The notes under the pieces were generated by a model that was given only the letters and a program-made list of their open reading frames with translations, ran no database searches and was not told the DNA's origin. From Alphaproteobacteria bacterium (lineage in GTDB: Bacteria > Pseudomonadota > Alphaproteobacteria > SMXS01), in contig WGNW01000091.1 of the NCBI GenBank assembly GCA_016124315.1, positions 1-56,945 on the forward strand: a stretch of 56,945 bases of DNA, written 5' to 3'. Every line of letters starts with the position of its first letter. Position 1 is the stretch's first letter. The position numbers and the translations under genes were made by a program. Shown here piece by piece: positions 48,698-56,945 of this stretch.

Positions 48698-49399
48698 CTA
48701 CGCCGCCACGGGTTCCCGGTAGAGATTGGCCAGCATCGGCTGCTCGAACGTATAGCCGCCGGCGGGATCGCGACCCTTTTCGAAGAGGTCGCGGACCTCG
48801 GCGGTTTCCACGTCGGCGCGGTCGATGTCGTTGAACGTCATGCCGGTCACCAGGGCCACCATCTCGCCGAAGTCCCTGAAGCGGGGATGGATCAGCCAGC
48901 GATAGGCGTCGAGCGAGCGGAACAGTGGCGCGGCGGTGTCGCGCAGCGCCGCCTGGGCGGCGGTGCGCACCGCCGTCTCGTCGTGGAACGGCCGCATCAC
49001 CGGGAAGTAGCTGCCGTCCATCGCCGGCTCCACCACCCAGAGGAAGCCGCCGGGCCTGAGCACCCGCGCCGCCTCGCGCAGGGCCGCCGCCATGTGGCGC
49101 TCCGGCACGTGGTGCAGCGAGCGGCAGAAGATCACGCCGTCGACGCTGGCGTCGGCTACCGGCAGCGCCTCCGCGCCGGCCTCGGCGAAGGTCAGGCCGG
49201 CCACCGGTTCGGCCCGGCGGTTCTTCTCCGCCTGCACCGGGTCGGGCTCGACGCCCAGCACCGTCGCGCCGCGCGCCGCCAGCTCCCGCGACAGCTTGCC
49301 GGCGCCGCAGCCGACGTCCACCAGCTTCAGGCCCGCGACCCCGATCAGCGCGTCGATGGCGCTGGCGTCGCTCTGTTCTCCCAGGTCTTTCCGGTCCAT
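48698..49399 (-). CDS. SAM-dependent methyltransferase
   Basis: 233 aa, AGGG before the ATG. Class I methyltransferase: VDVGCGAGKLSRELAARGATVLGVEPDP (motif I, GxGxG), LPVADASVDGVIFCRSLHHVPE and AARVLRPGGFLWVVEP. Substrate unknown. Convergent with the PNPOx-like gene. Confidence 0.92.
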   Translation of the reverse strand: MDRKDLGEQSDASAIDALIGVAGLKLVDVGCGAGKLSRELAARGATVLGVEPDPVQAEKNRRAEPVAGLTFAEAGAEALPVADASVDGVIFCRSLHHVPERHMAAALREAARVLRPGGFLWVVEPAMDGSYFPVMRPFHDETAVRTAAQAALRDTAAPLFRSLDAYRWLIHPRFRDFGEMVALVTGMTFNDIDRADVETAEVRDLFEKGRDPAGGYTFEQPMLANLYREPVAA

Positions 49400-49542
49400 G
49401 GCGTCCCTCGCTGTAGTGTGGCCGCCGATCTTCCCCGTCCGCCGCCGGGGGCGCAATGCCGTTGTCTTCCGGCGTCTGCAGGAACATGCGGTCCGGCCCG
49501 GAGTTGGCGAGGTAGGCCCCGTCAACCCCATGGAGGCAATTC

Positions 49543-49854
49543 GTGACCTATGATCGCCAAGACCATGACGGCCCGGCCGGCATCGACCGGAGCGAGCACT
49601 TCTCCGAGCAGGAGGACGCCGCAGGCGGAGGGGCGGCCGAGGAAGCGGCCGGGACCTCGAGCGGCACCGAGGATCATCCGACGGCAGAGCCGGATCCCGC
49701 CCTCAGTCCTGCCGCCTACGCCCGAGTCGTGCGCGGCGACGACGCCCGTCAGGGCGAGATCATCCTGAAGACGCGCCAGCAGCGCATCATGTTCATCGGC
49801 GGGCTCGTCGCCCTCGTGGTCGTGGTGGTCGTCGCCTTCTGGCTGGCCCGCTGA
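49543..49854 (+). CDS. C-tail-anchored membrane protein
   Basis: 103 aa from GTG with GGAGG six bases upstream. A hydrophilic acidic region (EDAAGGGAAEEAAGTSSGTEDHPTAEPDP) precedes one C-terminal membrane helix (FIGGLVALVVVVVVAFWLA). Function unknown; the tail helix would place it in the inner membrane. Confidence 0.75.
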   Translation: MTYDRQDHDGPAGIDRSEHFSEQEDAAGGGAAEEAAGTSSGTEDHPTAEPDPALSPAAYARVVRGDDARQGEIILKTRQQRIMFIGGLVALVVVVVVAFWLAR

Positions 49855-49864
49855 GCCGCTCTTC

Positions 49865-50305
49865 TCAGGCGCCCATCTCCAGGCCGTTACGCCTGGCGAT
49901 GGCGATCAGCCGCGGAATGTCCGGAGCATCCGCCGGGATTTCCCGGTCGATGTCGGCGAACAGCGCCGAAGCGTTGCCATTGCCGCTGACGCTCAGCATA
50001 CGACCGCCGCCCGGCGCGAACCGGAACCAGTGGGTGGTGCCCGCCGGGATATGCACCAGCGTGCCGGCCGCGGCGGTCAGCGCGCGGTCTCCGTATCCGA
50101 ACTGCACGCTGCCGCCGAGAACGAAGAAGCACTCGTCCCATGTGTGACTGTGGGGTGGCGGGCCGCTGCCCTCCGGGCCCTCCTGAAGAAATACTTCCCA
50201 TCCCCTGGTGGCTTCCTTCGACGCAAGCACCGTGATGTGCTCCCCCACCACGTCGAGCGGCGACGCGTAGTCGGCCGGTGATACGACGACAGGTTCCGCG
50301 CCCAT
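49865..50305 (-). CDS. Cupin-domain protein
   Basis: 146 aa. Cupin motif 1 in GPPPHSHTWDECFFVLGGSVQFGYG and motif 2 in GTLVHIPAGTTHWFRF; conserved His and Glu residues suit a metal-binding beta barrel. Substrate unknown. Convergent with the tail-anchored gene by 10 bp. Confidence 0.92.
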   Translation of the reverse strand: MGAEPVVVSPADYASPLDVVGEHITVLASKEATRGWEVFLQEGPEGSGPPPHSHTWDECFFVLGGSVQFGYGDRALTAAAGTLVHIPAGTTHWFRFAPGGGRMLSVSGNGNASALFADIDREIPADAPDIPRLIAIARRNGLEMGA

Positions 50306-50406
50306 GATCCCTCCTGTTGCGCAACGCCGTCCGTGCGTGGGCGGCGGGAAGGATCATAGCGCGGAACCGTCTCGTCGGCATGGCCTGCTGCACAGGCCGG
50401 ATGAGC

Positions 50407-51021
50407 CTAGATCAGCGAAGCGTCCCGAAGCTCGCGGCGGGTCACCTTGTGGTCGTGGTTCTCATCGACGTTGGAGAACACCCATGCGGTCCTGTTGAGC
50501 AGGTTCGTCTCCGCTCTTGGGTTCATGTGCCGGTGGTGGCCGTAGCGGCCCTGATGGCCCGACGACATACCGTGGTCGCCGCCCCGCAGGGCGAGGGCGA
50601 ACTCCATGGGATTGAGGGCGCCGTCGCCGTTCCGGTCATACGCCGAGAAATGGATGTTCACGTTGCGGTCGATGCCTGCAGCCTGCAGGGCGCGGCGCAC
50701 CCGCCTCGATTCGTTGCGCGCCTGCTGGTGGCCCTCGCGGGTCTGCCGCATGGCGTGCTGCTGTGGCGAGCGAGGTGTCTGGTGGTCGTTCCACTGGCCG
50801 TCGCGGTGCATCGCCTGCTCCTGCGGCGAACGCGGCGTCGGATGATCGGCGCGCTGGCCCTGGTTCTGCATCGCGCGCATCTGCGGCGGCGTGGGCTGCT
50901 GCCTGGAATCCTGGTTCTGCTGCCAGCTGTTGTCCTGCTGGCCCCATCCGGCCGCCATCGCCGGCGTTGCCAGGGCTGTCGCGGCCGCGAGGGCCGCAGC
51001 ATGGATCATCGAGAGTTTCAT
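50407..51021 (-). CDS. Exported EF-hand calcium-binding protein
   Basis: 204 aa. Signal peptide MKLSMIHAAALAAATALATPAMAA, a Gln/Pro/His-rich linker with repeats (TPRSPQEQAMH; TPRSPQQHAMR), and two EF-hands: DRNGDGALNPMEF (~residues 138-150) and DENHDHKVTRREL (~188-200). Periplasmic calcium-binding role inferred. Divergent from the porin gene with an inverted repeat between. Confidence 0.88.
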   Translation of the reverse strand: MKLSMIHAAALAAATALATPAMAAGWGQQDNSWQQNQDSRQQPTPPQMRAMQNQGQRADHPTPRSPQEQAMHRDGQWNDHQTPRSPQQHAMRQTREGHQQARNESRRVRRALQAAGIDRNVNIHFSAYDRNGDGALNPMEFALALRGGDHGMSSGHQGRYGHHRHMNPRAETNLLNRTAWVFSNVDENHDHKVTRRELRDASLI

Positions 51022-51140
51022 GTCTTTCTCCTTCGCTGGGATGCCGCCTGCGGCCTGTCCGTTCGCGAACCGGTAGAGCGCCGGCTGGCCTCGTATCGCC
51101 GCAGCGGCTCTTACCCCGGGGAACTCCGAAGCCCTTCCAT

Positions 51141-51185
51141 TGTTCCGAAATCGTTCCGCACGCGTTCTGCGATTATTTCGGAACA
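51141..51185. promoter_or_regulatory. 11-bp inverted repeat between EF-hand and porin genes
   Basis: TGTTCCGAAAT (51141-51151) and ATTTCGGAACA (51175-51185) are perfect arms around 23 nt, with GTTCCG again inside. Centres are 34 bp apart, about three helical turns, so a dimeric regulator could bind both divergent promoters. Confidence 0.5.
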
Positions 51186-51242
51186 TCCAATGCTGTCAGC
51201 GAGTTGGCGCCGAACCCGTATCGGGAAACGAAGGAGTATCAG

Positions 51243-51950
51243 ATGACTCGCATCTTCTACGCTACCTGCCTTGCAACAGGCCTCGCGGCGGCGTCCGCCG
51301 GAGTGGCCGTTGCGCAACCGCGCGGCGAAAACCCGTTCAGCGGCTTCTATATCGGCGGCGAGGTGGGATACGACAGCTATGGCATCAACAACGAGCCCTA
51401 CCTGCCGGACTACATCGACCAGGGCGCGGAAGGCAACCGGCTTGCGGGTCTGGGTGGCGACGGCATCGCCGGCGGCGCCGTCCTGGGCTACAACGTGCCG
51501 CTGGGCGATGCGCTGATCCTGGGTGCTGAAGGCAGCTTCCGCTACAGCGACGCAAGCGGCGATACCTCGCTCTCCAACAGCAGCAGTGACAGCAAGGTCG
51601 ACTTCAATTCCCGCGAGAGCTGGGCGCTCATGGGCCGCGTCGGCTTCATGATCTCGGACCGGACCATGCTCTACGGCTCCGGCGGTTGGGGCCAGACCCA
51701 TTTCGGCACCAGGTTCACCAACACGCCTGATTCGGGCGACTCGAGCATCCTGTTCGACCACGGCACGACCCGTGACGCCTGGCGTGTCGGCGGCGGCATC
51801 GAGACGGCGCTGGGCGGCAACTGGACGGCCCGGCTCGACTACACCTATTCCAACTACAGCGGCTACGACATCACGGTCGCACCGGGCGATACGCTGCACG
51901 TCGACCCGCAGAGCCACCAGTTCACGTTGGGGGTGAACTACTACTTCTGA
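51243..51950 (+). CDS. Outer-membrane beta-barrel (porin-like) protein
   Basis: 235 aa. Signal peptide MTRIFYATCLATGLAAASAGVAVAQ. Beta-strand pattern with GFYIGGEVGYDSYG, LGAEGSFRYSDASGD, GRVGFMISDRTMLYGSGGWG and TARLDYTYSNYSGYD, ending VNYYF with the terminal Phe of barrel proteins. OmpA/Omp25-like OMP family (opacity-porin type); transported solute unknown. Confidence 0.9.
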   Translation: MTRIFYATCLATGLAAASAGVAVAQPRGENPFSGFYIGGEVGYDSYGINNEPYLPDYIDQGAEGNRLAGLGGDGIAGGAVLGYNVPLGDALILGAEGSFRYSDASGDTSLSNSSSDSKVDFNSRESWALMGRVGFMISDRTMLYGSGGWGQTHFGTRFTNTPDSGDSSILFDHGTTRDAWRVGGGIETALGGNWTARLDYTYSNYSGYDITVAPGDTLHVDPQSHQFTLGVNYYF

Positions 51951-51971
51951 CGCGCCGCTGCCCTCCGTCTA

Positions 51972-52012
51972 GCGGCCTTGGAAGGCCGCGCCCGCGCCCT
52001 GTGCGCGGGGGC
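51972..52012. terminator. Possible bidirectional terminator region
   Basis: GCGGCCTT-GG-AAGGCCGC (51972-51989) and CCCGCGC…GCGCGGG (51991-52009) are strong hairpins between the convergent porin and GGDEF-EAL genes. No T-run follows, so termination is likely but not certain. Confidence 0.45.
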
Positions 52013-52025
52013 GGTCCTTCCGCCC

Positions 52026-54113
52026 TCAGCCAGCGGCGGCGCGCAGCGTGCCGGGCGGCAGCAGACCGCGTTCCCGCAGGCGCCGGCCGAGGGCATCGGC
52101 GGGAAGCGGCCGGCTGAGCAGATATCCCTGCACCTCGTCGCAGCGCAACTCCCGCAGCACGGCGAGCTGTTCGGCCGTCTCCACCCCTTCGGCGAGGATC
52201 CGCCGCCGCAGCGAGTGACCCATGGAGATGATGGTCCGCACGATCTCGTAGTCCTCGGGATCACTGGCGACGTCGGCGACGAACGACCGGTCGATCTTGA
52301 TGGTCTGCAGCGGGAAGCGCTTCAGGTAGGCGAGGGAGGAATAGCCGGTGCCGAAGTCGTCCAGGGCGAGGCCGATGCCCATCTCGTCGAGCGCCGCCAG
52401 GGTCTGAAGGGCGTTCTCGGTGTCCTTCATGAGCATGGTCTCGGTGATTTCCAGTTCCAGCCCCGAGGGCGCGATGCCCACCCGGTCGAGCAAGGCGGCC
52501 AGCGTGCCGGCGAGGCCCGGCTGGCGGAGCTGGCGCACCGAGAGGTTGACGGACACGCGGATGTCGAAGCCCTCTTCCAGCCAGGCCTTGTGCTGCCGGC
52601 AGGCGGTCTCCAGCACCCATTCGCTGATCGGGCTGATCAGGCCGCTTTCCTCGATGATCGGGATGAACTTGGCCGACGGGATCAGTCCAAGTTCTGGATG
52701 GCGCCAGCGTAGCAGCGCCTCAACTCCGCTCAGGCCGCCGTCGGCCAGCCTGACCTTGGGCTGGTAGAACAGGGTGAACTCCTGTCGTTCCAGGGCCTTG
52801 GTGAGACCGTGGATGAGCGTCAGCCGCTCCTCGATCTCGGCGTTCATTTCCGGGGTGAAGAACTGAAAGGTCTGCTTGCCCTGCTCCTTGGCGCGGTACA
52901 TGGCCGCATCGGCGTTCTTCAGCAGGCTTGCGGCGTCGCCGGCATCGTGCGGAAAGGTGGTGATGCCGATGGAGGCGGAGACGAAGGCCTCCTTGCCGTT
53001 CAGCAGGAAGGGCGCCTGCAGCCGTTCGGTGATGCGCTCCGCCACCGCCGGCGCGTGACGGAAGTCGCCCAGATTGGGCATCAGCACCGTGAACTCGTCA
53101 CCGCCCAGGCGCGCCACCGTGTCCGAGGCGCGGACGCACCGCTTCAGCCGCGCCGCGACCTCCTGGAGCATCTGGTCGCCGGCGTCGTGGCCCATGCTGT
53201 CGTTGACCAGCTTGAAGCCGTCCAGGTCGACGAACATCAGCCCGACCATCTCGCCGCCGCGCTCCGCCTGGGAAAGCGTCTGGGTCAGCAGGTCCATGAA
53301 GAGTGCCCGGTTGGGCAGGCCGGTGAGCTGGTCGTAGCTGGCCTGGTAGCGGATGCGCTCTTCGTCGAGCACCCGCTGGGTGACGTCGGAGAACACCACC
53401 AGATAGCGCCCCGACTGGCCGCGCTCGCCGGGGATCGAAACCACGGAGAGGTGCTCGGCATAGCGCACGCCGCTCTTGCGCCTGTTCCACTGCTCGCCGG
53501 TCCAGCGGCCGGCGTTGTCGATGGCCCGCTGCACCGTGGTCAGCAGCACGCGGGGCGTCTCGGGGTCGGGATCGCCCGCCTGGAGGAACGCCGGCAGCGC
53601 GCCGACGACCTCCTCGGGCGCGAACCCGGTGATCGCGGAATAGGCAGGATTGACCGCGGTGACGCGAAATTGATCATCCAGCACCATGATCGCTTCCGCC
53701 GCGGTGTCGAACACCGTGGCCGCCAGCCGCAGCCGTTCCTCCGCCCGCACCTGGTCGGTGACGTCCTCGACGAAGCCCTCGTACCACCTGACGGTGCCGT
53801 CCCGGTTCAGCTCGGCGCGGGCGTTCTCGCTGATCCAGATGATGGAACCGTCCTTGCGCCGGACCCGCGCCACGAAGTTGCGGACTTGGTTGCGGCCATG
53901 CAACGAGGCCCGGAACCGGTCGCGGTCCCCCGGGTCGACATAGAGCAGGCGGGCGATGTCGGTGAGCCCGGCCATCATCTCCTCGACGCTGGCGTAGCCA
54001 TAGATGCGGGCGAGCGCCAGGTTGGCCGCGAGATACCGGCCGTCCGGCGTCGTCCGGTACATGCCTTCCACCGCATTGTCGAACAGCGACCGGTAGTCGT
54101 GCTCCTGATTCAC
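52026..54113 (-). CDS. PAS-PAS-GGDEF-EAL cyclic-di-GMP protein
   Basis: 695 aa from a GTG preceded by GAGGGG (an ATG 28 codons earlier is possible). Two PAS domains (~5-125 and ~135-265), GGDEF domain (~270-435) with RLGGDEF and an RxxD inhibitory site (RASD), and EAL domain (~445-690) with EALLRW, EITET, DDFGTGYSSL, KIDRSFV and EGVET. Both cyclase and phosphodiesterase motifs look intact, so it may make and break c-di-GMP. Soluble (no membrane helix). Confidence 0.95.
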   Translation of the reverse strand: MNQEHDYRSLFDNAVEGMYRTTPDGRYLAANLALARIYGYASVEEMMAGLTDIARLLYVDPGDRDRFRASLHGRNQVRNFVARVRRKDGSIIWISENARAELNRDGTVRWYEGFVEDVTDQVRAEERLRLAATVFDTAAEAIMVLDDQFRVTAVNPAYSAITGFAPEEVVGALPAFLQAGDPDPETPRVLLTTVQRAIDNAGRWTGEQWNRRKSGVRYAEHLSVVSIPGERGQSGRYLVVFSDVTQRVLDEERIRYQASYDQLTGLPNRALFMDLLTQTLSQAERGGEMVGLMFVDLDGFKLVNDSMGHDAGDQMLQEVAARLKRCVRASDTVARLGGDEFTVLMPNLGDFRHAPAVAERITERLQAPFLLNGKEAFVSASIGITTFPHDAGDAASLLKNADAAMYRAKEQGKQTFQFFTPEMNAEIEERLTLIHGLTKALERQEFTLFYQPKVRLADGGLSGVEALLRWRHPELGLIPSAKFIPIIEESGLISPISEWVLETACRQHKAWLEEGFDIRVSVNLSVRQLRQPGLAGTLAALLDRVGIAPSGLELEITETMLMKDTENALQTLAALDEMGIGLALDDFGTGYSSLAYLKRFPLQTIKIDRSFVADVASDPEDYEIVRTIISMGHSLRRRILAEGVETAEQLAVLRELRCDEVQGYLLSRPLPADALGRRLRERGLLPPGTLRAAAG

Positions 54114-54273
54114 CCCATGCCCCTCGTGGCCCGCGCCCGTCCGGGTCAAGGGATGCAAGGTCCGCGCCAAGGCGGCCCGCTTGCCGGCGGGGGACAAATT
54201 AGGCCGCCGGGTTCCATGACGTCTGTTCTATGATCGGCCGCGGAGCCGACAGGGAAACGGGAGAGAACCAGCC

Positions 54274-54624
54274 ATGCCCATCAAGACGATCACGTTGCTG
54301 ACCCGCAAGACCGGCACCACGCTGGAGGAGTTCAAGGAGTACTACGAGGCGGTGCACGCGCCCGGCGCCATAGCTCGCATGCCGGCGCTCGCCCGTGCCG
54401 AGTACCGCCGCAACTTCATCGCCGAGGAGAACCGTGCCGGCCAGCCGCCCGTCGACTTCGATGTGGTGACGGAGATGGTTTTCGCCGACGAGGCCGAATG
54501 GGCCGAGATGCGCCGGTCGCTGGCCGACCCGGCGATCGCCCGCTGGATCGCCGAGGACGTGGAGCGGTTCGCCGACCCGTCGAAGCTGCGCAGCTTCGTG
54601 GTGGACACCTGTTCCTCGTCCTGA
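54274..54624 (+). CDS. EthD-domain protein
   Basis: 116 aa. Dimeric alpha+beta barrel fold with EFKEYYEAVHAPGAIARMPALARAEYRRNF and FDVVTEMVFADEAEWAEMRRSL. Similar proteins occur in ether and aromatic degradation loci; role here unknown. Just 3 bp from the end of the MFS gene on the other strand. Confidence 0.85.
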   Translation: MPIKTITLLTRKTGTTLEEFKEYYEAVHAPGAIARMPALARAEYRRNFIAEENRAGQPPVDFDVVTEMVFADEAEWAEMRRSLADPAIARWIAEDVERFADPSKLRSFVVDTCSSS

Positions 54625-54627
54625 GGC

Positions 54628-56061
54628 TCACTCGGCCGACGCGGACAGCGGCGCGGCCACGTCCTCCAGAGACTGGCGTTCGGCGTCGACGCCGATGACG
54701 ATCTCGACGCCGGCGGCGCCGAGCATCAGCGCGCTCGCCGCCAGATAGCCGTAGAACACGGTCCAGGGCGAGCCGGTGTCGATCAGCGCGCCGAACAGCG
54801 ACGGCGCGGCGATGCCGCCGGCGGCCGTGCCCACCGAATAGAACACTGCGATGGCGAGCGCCCGCGTCTCCAGCGGGAACACCTCGCTCACCGTCAGGTA
54901 GGCCGAGCTGGCCGCCGCCGAGGCGAAGAAGAAGATCACCGACCACAGCGCCGTCAGGGTGACGGCCGAGAGCAGGCCCTGGGCGAACATGTATCCGGTC
55001 GCCCCCAGCAGCAGGCCCGAGACGATGTAGGTGGCCGAGATCATGAAGCGGCGGCCCAGCGTATCGAACAGCCGCCCCAGCAGCAGTACGCCGAGGAAGT
55101 TGCCGATGGCGAAGGGCACCAGGTAGAGGCCCACGTCGCTGGAGGGCACGTCGTAGAAGTTGGAGAGGATGAGGGCATAGGTGAAGAAGATGGCGTTGTA
55201 GAGGAACGCCTGGGAGGCCATCAGCACCAGCGCCAGCACCGAGCGCTTCAGGTGGACGCCGAACATGGACTTCAGGATCATGCCGAAGCCGAAATGCGGC
55301 TTGGGATGGATGGTGATGCGCCGTTCGGGCGGCACGTCCTCCAGCGTCTCGCCGGTCTCCCGGGCGACACGCGCCTCGATCCGCTCGATGTCGGCCTCGG
55401 CGTCGTCGCGGCGGTCGTGGGTGATTAGCCAGCGCGGGCTTTCCGGGATGTGGCGGCGCATGAACAGGATGAACAGCCCGAGCACGGCGCCGATGCCGAA
55501 GCCGAGGCGCCAGCCGAAATCCACGGCGAAGACATCGGGGTCGAGCAGCACCACCGTCGACAGCGCGCCCAGCGCCGCGCCCAGCCAGTAGCTGCCGTTC
55601 ACCACCAGCGCCACCTGGCCGCGCACTCGCGCCGGCATCATCTCGTCGATGGTGGAGTTGATCGCCGCGTACTCGCCGCCGATGCCGAGCCCGGTGATAA
55701 AGCGGAACAGGATGAAGCTCCACAGGCTCCACGAGAAGGCGGTGAGCACCGCGCCGATCAGGTAGACGCCGAGGGTGACGAAGAAGAACACCCGCCGTCC
55801 GTAGCGGTCGGTCAGGTAGCCGAACACCAGCGAGCCGGTGACCGCGCCGGCGAGGTAGAACGAGGCGATCATGCCGATCTGGGTGCTGGTGAAGCCCAGG
55901 CTCTGAGGGTCCTGCAGCACGCTGGACACGGCGCCCTTCAAGGTCACCTCCAGCCCGTCCAGGATCCAGGTGACGCCCAGCGCGATCAGGATGGTCCAGT
56001 GGAAGCGGGACCAGGGCAGCCGGTCCATGCGGGCCGGGATGTCGGTCTTGAACTCGCTCAC
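54628..56061 (-). CDS. MFS transporter (sugar-porter / MHS type)
   Basis: 477 aa. Twelve-helix MFS with the cytoplasmic motif GYLTDRYGRRVFF and GLGIGGEYAAINSTIDEMMPARVRGQVAL between helices, and a loop of ~70 residues (HIPESPRWLITHDRRDDAEADIERIEARVARETGETLEDVPPERRITIHPKPHFG) before the second half, the pattern of MHS/sugar-porter-type proteins. Substrate probably a small organic acid or aromatic; not determined. Confidence 0.92.
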   Translation of the reverse strand: MSEFKTDIPARMDRLPWSRFHWTILIALGVTWILDGLEVTLKGAVSSVLQDPQSLGFTSTQIGMIASFYLAGAVTGSLVFGYLTDRYGRRVFFFVTLGVYLIGAVLTAFSWSLWSFILFRFITGLGIGGEYAAINSTIDEMMPARVRGQVALVVNGSYWLGAALGALSTVVLLDPDVFAVDFGWRLGFGIGAVLGLFILFMRRHIPESPRWLITHDRRDDAEADIERIEARVARETGETLEDVPPERRITIHPKPHFGFGMILKSMFGVHLKRSVLALVLMASQAFLYNAIFFTYALILSNFYDVPSSDVGLYLVPFAIGNFLGVLLLGRLFDTLGRRFMISATYIVSGLLLGATGYMFAQGLLSAVTLTALWSVIFFFASAAASSAYLTVSEVFPLETRALAIAVFYSVGTAAGGIAAPSLFGALIDTGSPWTVFYGYLAASALMLGAAGVEIVIGVDAERQSLEDVAAPLSASAE

Positions 56062-56168
56062 GCGCGTCTCCCCGAGGCGGCGGCAGGCCGTGCGGTAGGA
56101 TGGTGCTTACCCTCGGAACGAAAACCGCTTCCGGCACCAGGAGTTCCCGGCGAGCGCGCCGCCTCGGC

Positions 56169-56819
56169 TCAATAGCCGGGCCCCCCTTCCATGCGCCTGC
56201 GGGGAATGCGGAACTCGGGTTTCAGCTTCAGCACCCATTGGAGCTCGCCGGTCGCCGCGCCAATCTCGACGCGGCGGGTGGTTGCAGCCTCCGTGCCGAC
56301 GAGACGCGGGTGCCACACCCGCGCCGCGTAGGTGCCGCCGGGCACCGCTGCCAGTGTGGCGCGGCCGTCCCCTCCGGTCTTGGCGAAGTACGGGGTCGCC
56401 GACACGTAGATGTAGGCGAGCATCCAGTCGTGGATGTTGCAGCCCAGCGGCACCACGCCGGGTTTGTCGAACTGCAACGACGGCGAACTGCCGCTGGGAT
56501 AGAGCGGCAGCTCGAAGGTCTTGGCCGGCGAGAAGGAGTAGACGTGGTGGCGCACCTTGTCGCTGTTGGGGAAGGTCACGGTGGCGCCGGCCCGGATCAC
56601 GGTGACGTAGGGAACGAACTGCAGGTTGACCTGATCGACGATGGCGTCGGCCGGCGGGCCGAGTGGCGGCAGCGTGTCGGGCGTAAGGGTCACCACAGCG
56701 TCCGCGAGGGGCGCGCCCTGGCTGTCGGTAACGTGCGCGACCACGTCGTCCGCCAGCGCCGGACCGGCCGACAGGGCCATCAGCACGAGGGCGAGGATGG
56801 GACTGAAGGGGATGGGCAC
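56169..56819 (-). CDS. Exported cupredoxin-like (methylamine-utilisation-type) protein
   Basis: 216 aa. Signal peptide MPIPFSPILALVLMALSAGPALAD. Type-1 copper ligands: His in SDKVRHHVYSF, Cys and His in LGCNIHDWM, plus Met of the same motif. A carboxypeptidase-regulatory-like N-terminal strand set (VTDSQGAPLADAVVTLTP) precedes it. Such proteins are annotated as methylamine utilisation or blue-copper electron carriers. Followed 10 bp later by an outer-membrane gene on the same strand. Confidence 0.85.
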   Translation of the reverse strand: MPIPFSPILALVLMALSAGPALADDVVAHVTDSQGAPLADAVVTLTPDTLPPLGPPADAIVDQVNLQFVPYVTVIRAGATVTFPNSDKVRHHVYSFSPAKTFELPLYPSGSSPSLQFDKPGVVPLGCNIHDWMLAYIYVSATPYFAKTGGDGRATLAAVPGGTYAARVWHPRLVGTEAATTRRVEIGAATGELQWVLKLKPEFRIPRRRMEGGPGY

Positions 56820-56829
56820 CGGCGCGTTC

Positions 56830-56945
56830 CTAGAGCTGGTAGGACATGGAAAGGCGGACGATGTTCTTGGTGTAGTCGTTGCCGCCGCGGGCCAGGGTCA
56901 CGATCCGCTGGTATTCCAGCGACGCGGCGAAACCGTCGCCGAGCA
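56830..56945 (-). CDS. Outer-membrane beta-barrel protein, C-terminal fragment
   Basis: Only the last 38 residues are in the window: LGDGFAASLEYQRIVTL ARGGNDYTKNIVRLSMSYQL. Alternating hydrophobic strands typical of a beta barrel, ending in Leu. Probably co-transcribed with the cupredoxin-like gene. The rest lies beyond the edge. Confidence 0.65.
   Translation of the reverse strand, partial: LGDGFAASLEYQRIVTLARGGNDYTKNIVRLSMSYQL

Overview
The window is high-GC bacterial chromosome of alphaproteobacterial type. Evidence for this is an rpoH–rluD pair, a cupredoxin/FTR1 iron module with a Fur-like box, an HWE-family CheB/CheR hybrid kinase, and many stand-alone SDR and GST genes. The gene content suggests a Rhodospirillales-like, free-living, metabolically versatile organism. 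I do not name a species, because nothing in the sequence fixes it.

Layout. (1) 1-2331: conserved backbone with rpoH (truncated by the window edge), rluD, a divergent small membrane protein and a JAMM-fold peptidase. (2) 2409-14692: a tRNA-Glu(CTC) gene whose 3' 49 bp (2438-2486) recur exactly at 14644-14692. They bracket a 12,206-bp integrated element. Its integrase is at the right end and its alpA is nearby. It also has a replication-initiator-like gene carrying in-frame iterons, a PC4-like protein, an RHH-regulated rightward operon with a catalytically altered S24-like protein, a HigBA module, and a leftward block of phage-type genes (DUF5681, coiled-coil proteins, a shortened tail-tip-like protein). 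No capsid, portal or large terminase gene is visible, so it looks like a phage satellite (PICI-like) or a reduced prophage. (3) 14836-21676: metal handling. This comprises a Fur-box promoter, a cupredoxin, an FTR1 permease fused to a beta-barrel domain, CopA/CopB and a CsoR-type palindrome, then a DUF421 protein and a CheB-like protein. (4) 21774-26233: a very large CheB-CheR-PAS-GAF-PAS-HWE kinase plus a single-domain response regulator. (5) 26425-41684: transporters (SLC12-like, SulP, K+/H+ antiporter), an orphan contractile-tail-sheath-like gene, two SDRs, a secreted chorismate mutase/cyclohexadienyl dehydratase fusion, an NfeD-slipin pair, RidA and a sulfurtransferase. (6) 41815-56945: a beta-oxidation dehydrogenase, a lipid kinase / LpxH-like / glycosyltransferase cluster, GST, SDR, FMN-binding, methyltransferase, cupin and EF-hand proteins, a porin, a GGDEF-EAL protein, an EthD-like protein, an MFS transporter and a cupredoxin-like protein, ending inside an outer-membrane protein gene.

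How the parts work together. The element reads as three modules. A leftward integration/replication block (10448-14518) runs int, ParB fragment, 56-aa ORF, alpA, 97-aa protein, initiator, homeodomain-like protein, PC4, 86-aa protein. A rightward operon (8667-10199) sits opposite an RHH repressor, with a shared operator between them. A leftward phage-derived block (2913-6881) follows, with a 173-aa protein and HigBA as possible cargo. The initiator has about five near-palindromic repeats inside its own coding sequence, spaced mostly by two or three helical turns next to AT-rich DNA. This resembles the lambda O/ori arrangement and is the most interesting signal in the window. Starts were chosen by ribosome-binding sites and gene overlaps. 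No database search was possible, so family names come from motif recognition.
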